Below are positions 61,816 to 64,000 of a stretch of 64,000 nucleotides of DNA, piece by piece. The DNA is from Pseudomonadota bacterium (lineage in GTDB: Bacteria > Desulfobacterota > Desulfobacteria > Desulfobacterales > Desulfobacteraceae). The stretch covers positions 37,925-101,924 of the forward strand of contig JAHJLV010000057.1 in the NCBI GenBank assembly GCA_018821535.1. The letters run 5' to 3'. The notes beneath the pieces are model-generated. The model saw only the letters and a program-made list of their open reading frames with translations. It was not told the DNA's origin and did no database searches. A program made the position numbers and the translations under genes. Within the stretch, counting starts at the first letter, position 1. Every line of letters starts with the position of its first letter.

Positions 61816-63621
61816 TCAGTCATTAAAATAAGCTGCCTGCATTTCTACGGTTATAAAATCTTCACTGGTCAGTCTGGCCTGAAGCGCCATTGTTTTGGGC
61901 AGTTCATACGCATAAAAATAGCGCAGGGTAAACATCTTGCCTGTATAAAAATCCATATCTTTTTTCTTTGGTTTGTCGGACAGGGCCTGCTGAACCGCAA
62001 CCCCCTGAAGCAGCCACTGCCAGGCAATCACAATGATGCCGAAATACTCCAGATACAAGGTGGCATCTGCCAGGAATTTTTCAGCATCCCCTTTGACGGC
62101 AAGGGCCTTGAGGAAACTTGTGGTTTCCCGAAGCTGGGAAACCTGCCGGGTCAGTTCACTGGCAAAGGGATTCAGTGCCTCAAATTGACTGGCCTGTGCA
62201 ATGCCGCTTTCAATTTCATCTATCACCAGCTCAAACCCCTTGCCGTTCAGCATGGTGACTTTTCTGCCCAGAAGGTCCATTCCCTGAACACCGGTGGTGC
62301 CTTCATGGATCGGATGGATTCTGCAATCCCGGAAATACTGTTCCAGCGGATAATCATCACAGTATCCGGACCCCCCCAGAGTCTGAACGCCGGAACTGAT
62401 GGACCAGATCGCCATTTCAGACGGATAGGTTTTCATGATGGGTGTCAGCACGTCCAGCAGCAGGGTGTATTTTGCTTTATCTTCCTTGCTGGAAACCGCT
62501 TCAAGGTCCATATATTTTGTACCCTGAATCATCAAACAGATGGCGCCTTCTGTAATGGCCCGCTGGTGAAGAAGCATCCGCTTGATATCTGCATGTTCAA
62601 TAATGGGAACCTGTGGTTTGGAAATATCTTTTTCAGTGACTTTTCTGCCCTGACACCGGGTGCGGGTATATTCCAAAGATGCATAATAGGCCGCTTCTGC
62701 AAGGGCTGTGGCCTGCATGCCCACCATAATTCTTGCTTCATTCATCATTTGGAACATATACATCAGTCCCTTATTGGGCTCGCCAACCAGCCAGCCGTGA
62801 CAGTCATTATTGTCTCCCATGCTCAGCTGGGCAATGGGTGTGCCCTTATATCCCATTTTATGGTATGCGCCGGAACAGGCCAGATCATTGGGAATCAGTT
62901 CACCATTTTCATTGATCCGTTTTTTGGGAACAATAAACAAAGATATTCCTTTTGCACCGGCAGGCGCACCTTCAATCCGCCCAATCATCAGATGAATCAC
63001 ATTTTCGGTTGCATCGTTATCTCCGGCGGAAATAAAAATTTTCTGCCCCTTGATCAGGTAGTGCCCTTTATCCGTCGGATACCCTGTGGTTGTCAAATCA
63101 CCCAGGGAAGAACCGGCCTCAGGTTCTGTCAAAGCCATGGTTCCCTGCCATTTGCCTGCCAGCATATCAGGAAGATACCTGTGCTTCATTTTTTCATCAC
63201 CAAAGGATTCAATCAGATGGGCCGCTCCTGATGTCAACCCGATATAAGCGGTTGCCGACATATTTGCTGAATTAAAAATAAACTGGCTCACAGTGGCAAT
63301 CATATGCGGCAGACCCTCTCCGCCTTTTTCCACAGGCCAGTTGGGAACGATCCATCCGCCTTCTGCAAATTGGGCCAGTATGTTTTTCATTTCAGGATGT
63401 ACTTTTATCTGCCCGTCAACATATTCCGGGGGCTTGCGGTCCATTTCCTCAAATATCGGGAACAGCAGATCCTTACCTAGCTTGACGGCCGCCTTGATGA
63501 CCATGTCGTACATTTTCCGGTTCTGATCCTGATATCTTTCATACTCGGTCAGACCTTCCGCGTTAAAGACTTCATACAATAAAAAACTTAAATTCCGTTC
63601 ACTGACAAATTTTGATCCCAC
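61816..63621 (-). CDS. Acyl-CoA dehydrogenase (DmdC-like paralogue)
   Basis: 601 aa, same domain order as the downstream gene. Motifs: MALTEPEAGSSLGDLTTTGY near 160-178, FISAGDND near 192, and QTLGGSGYCDDYPLEQYFRD near 415-434, followed by EGTTGVQGMDLLGRKV. The two proteins are recognisable paralogues with many substitutions, so likely differ in substrate chain or electron acceptor. 59 bases separate them. First metabolic gene after the STAS-like gene. Confidence 0.93.
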   Translation of the reverse strand: MGSKFVSERNLSFLLYEVFNAEGLTEYERYQDQNRKMYDMVIKAAVKLGKDLLFPIFEEMDRKPPEYVDGQIKVHPEMKNILAQFAEGGWIVPNWPVEKGGEGLPHMIATVSQFIFNSANMSATAYIGLTSGAAHLIESFGDEKMKHRYLPDMLAGKWQGTMALTEPEAGSSLGDLTTTGYPTDKGHYLIKGQKIFISAGDNDATENVIHLMIGRIEGAPAGAKGISLFIVPKKRINENGELIPNDLACSGAYHKMGYKGTPIAQLSMGDNNDCHGWLVGEPNKGLMYMFQMMNEARIMVGMQATALAEAAYYASLEYTRTRCQGRKVTEKDISKPQVPIIEHADIKRMLLHQRAITEGAICLMIQGTKYMDLEAVSSKEDKAKYTLLLDVLTPIMKTYPSEMAIWSISSGVQTLGGSGYCDDYPLEQYFRDCRIHPIHEGTTGVQGMDLLGRKVTMLNGKGFELVIDEIESGIAQASQFEALNPFASELTRQVSQLRETTSFLKALAVKGDAEKFLADATLYLEYFGIIVIAWQWLLQGVAVQQALSDKPKKKDMDFYTGKMFTLRYFYAYELPKTMALQARLTSEDFITVEMQAAYFND

Positions 63622-63667
63622 TGTTTTCTCCTTAAAAAATTAACCCATATTTTGTATTCACGCTTCA

Positions 63668-63916
63668 TCAGATCAAATTTTTCATATACTCAGGCTGGTC
63701 CTCAAGCACCACCTGGTCTCTGATCTGGCTGAAAAAATGTTTACCTGCCCATCCCACATGAATCAGGTTGGATAAATTAATTATAATTTTTTTTTCTTCG
63801 CTGATGTACCGCTGAACAAGCTCCTGTGCTGTATCCAGAACATCCTCGGACAGACGGCCGTCAAACCATAAATATACGGTATCTGCATCGGGAAAGGATT
63901 CTCTGATTCTGAACAT
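63668..63916 (-). CDS. Small STAS-like protein
   Basis: 82 aa from ATG at 63916, preceded by GGAG ten bases upstream. The order of alternating strands and helices and the segment KKIIINLSNLIHVGWAGKHFF resemble anti-sigma-factor antagonist (STAS) domains, but the usual phosphorylatable Ser/Thr position cannot be assigned with confidence. It precedes the acyl-CoA dehydrogenases by 46 bases and could modulate their expression. Function unproven; its upstream region runs to the window edge. Confidence 0.55.
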   Translation of the reverse strand: MFRIRESFPDADTVYLWFDGRLSEDVLDTAQELVQRYISEEKKIIINLSNLIHVGWAGKHFFSQIRDQVVLEDQPEYMKNLI

Positions 63917-64000
63917 ATTATACGGTCTCCATGGCTGTAAAACGTGTGTTGCTGTGTATTTTGCAATTTATATGCCATTGACATTTAAATAACTTATTTA

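Noticed and set aside
61774..63231. 485-residue plus-strand open frame
   Set aside because: Antisense to the second acyl-CoA dehydrogenase, whose motifs are unmistakable; no ribosome-binding site or family match.

Overview
The window looks like a chromosomal segment of a mesophilic sulfate-reducing deltaproteobacterium of the Desulfobacterales type (inference). The clues are moderate G+C, a type II secretion locus with a gspN gene, an exosortase-linked exopolysaccharide (EPS) locus, large acyl-CoA dehydrogenases of the DmdC-like type, and an HTH/ferredoxin, Old Yellow Enzyme and DUF362 redox cluster. No rRNA, tRNA, CRISPR array, transposase or phage gene was seen.

Region 1 (1-34274, all minus strand) is one long EPS locus, read from right to left. 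It begins with dTDP-L-rhamnose synthesis (rfbA, rfbC, rfbD, rfbB). It continues through a Sat-CysC fusion, a UDP-HexNAc epimerase, a GNAT protein, a NodB-type deacetylase, a flippase, a pyruvyltransferase/FrhB fusion, glycosyltransferases, an O-antigen-ligase-like polymerase, a PAPS sulfotransferase, a radical SAM protein, an exosortase-EpsI fusion and a WecA-like initiating transferase. It ends with the export apparatus: PrsT-like TPR lipoprotein, Wza-like protein, beta-barrel, Wzz-like protein and a tyrosine autokinase cut by the window edge. Together these could build, modify (possibly sulfate), export and regulate an acidic polysaccharide linked to exosortase protein sorting. The locus is interrupted twice by selfish or defence-type modules. 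One is a ParE/RelE toxin-antitoxin pair between rfbD and rfbB. The other is a cassette of two AAA/DUF4143 ATPases and an AbiEi-like DUF6088 protein between rfbB and sat-cysC. The cassette has its own promoter carrying two palindromes and is the best candidate for a little-described system.

Region 2 (34611-47756) is a type II secretion system: gspE, D, C, N, M, L, K, J, I, H and G on the minus strand, with gspF inverted on the plus strand at the far end. A TPR/DUF5683-like protein and yidD sit at the operon's 3' end. No prepilin peptidase is present in the window.

Region 3 (47967-55128) holds stand-alone metabolic genes: a radical SAM protein, an MFS transporter, a ferredoxin-nitroreductase, an SMP-30 hydrolase, an acyl-CoA ligase, an RlpA-like lipoprotein and a PIN/RHH toxin-antitoxin pair with a clear promoter-operator.

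Region 4 (55307-63916, minus strand) is a fatty-acid or acyl-CoA redox cluster: an HTH/ferredoxin protein, a dienoyl-CoA-reductase-like flavoenzyme, a DUF362 protein, two paralogous acyl-CoA dehydrogenases and a small STAS-like protein.
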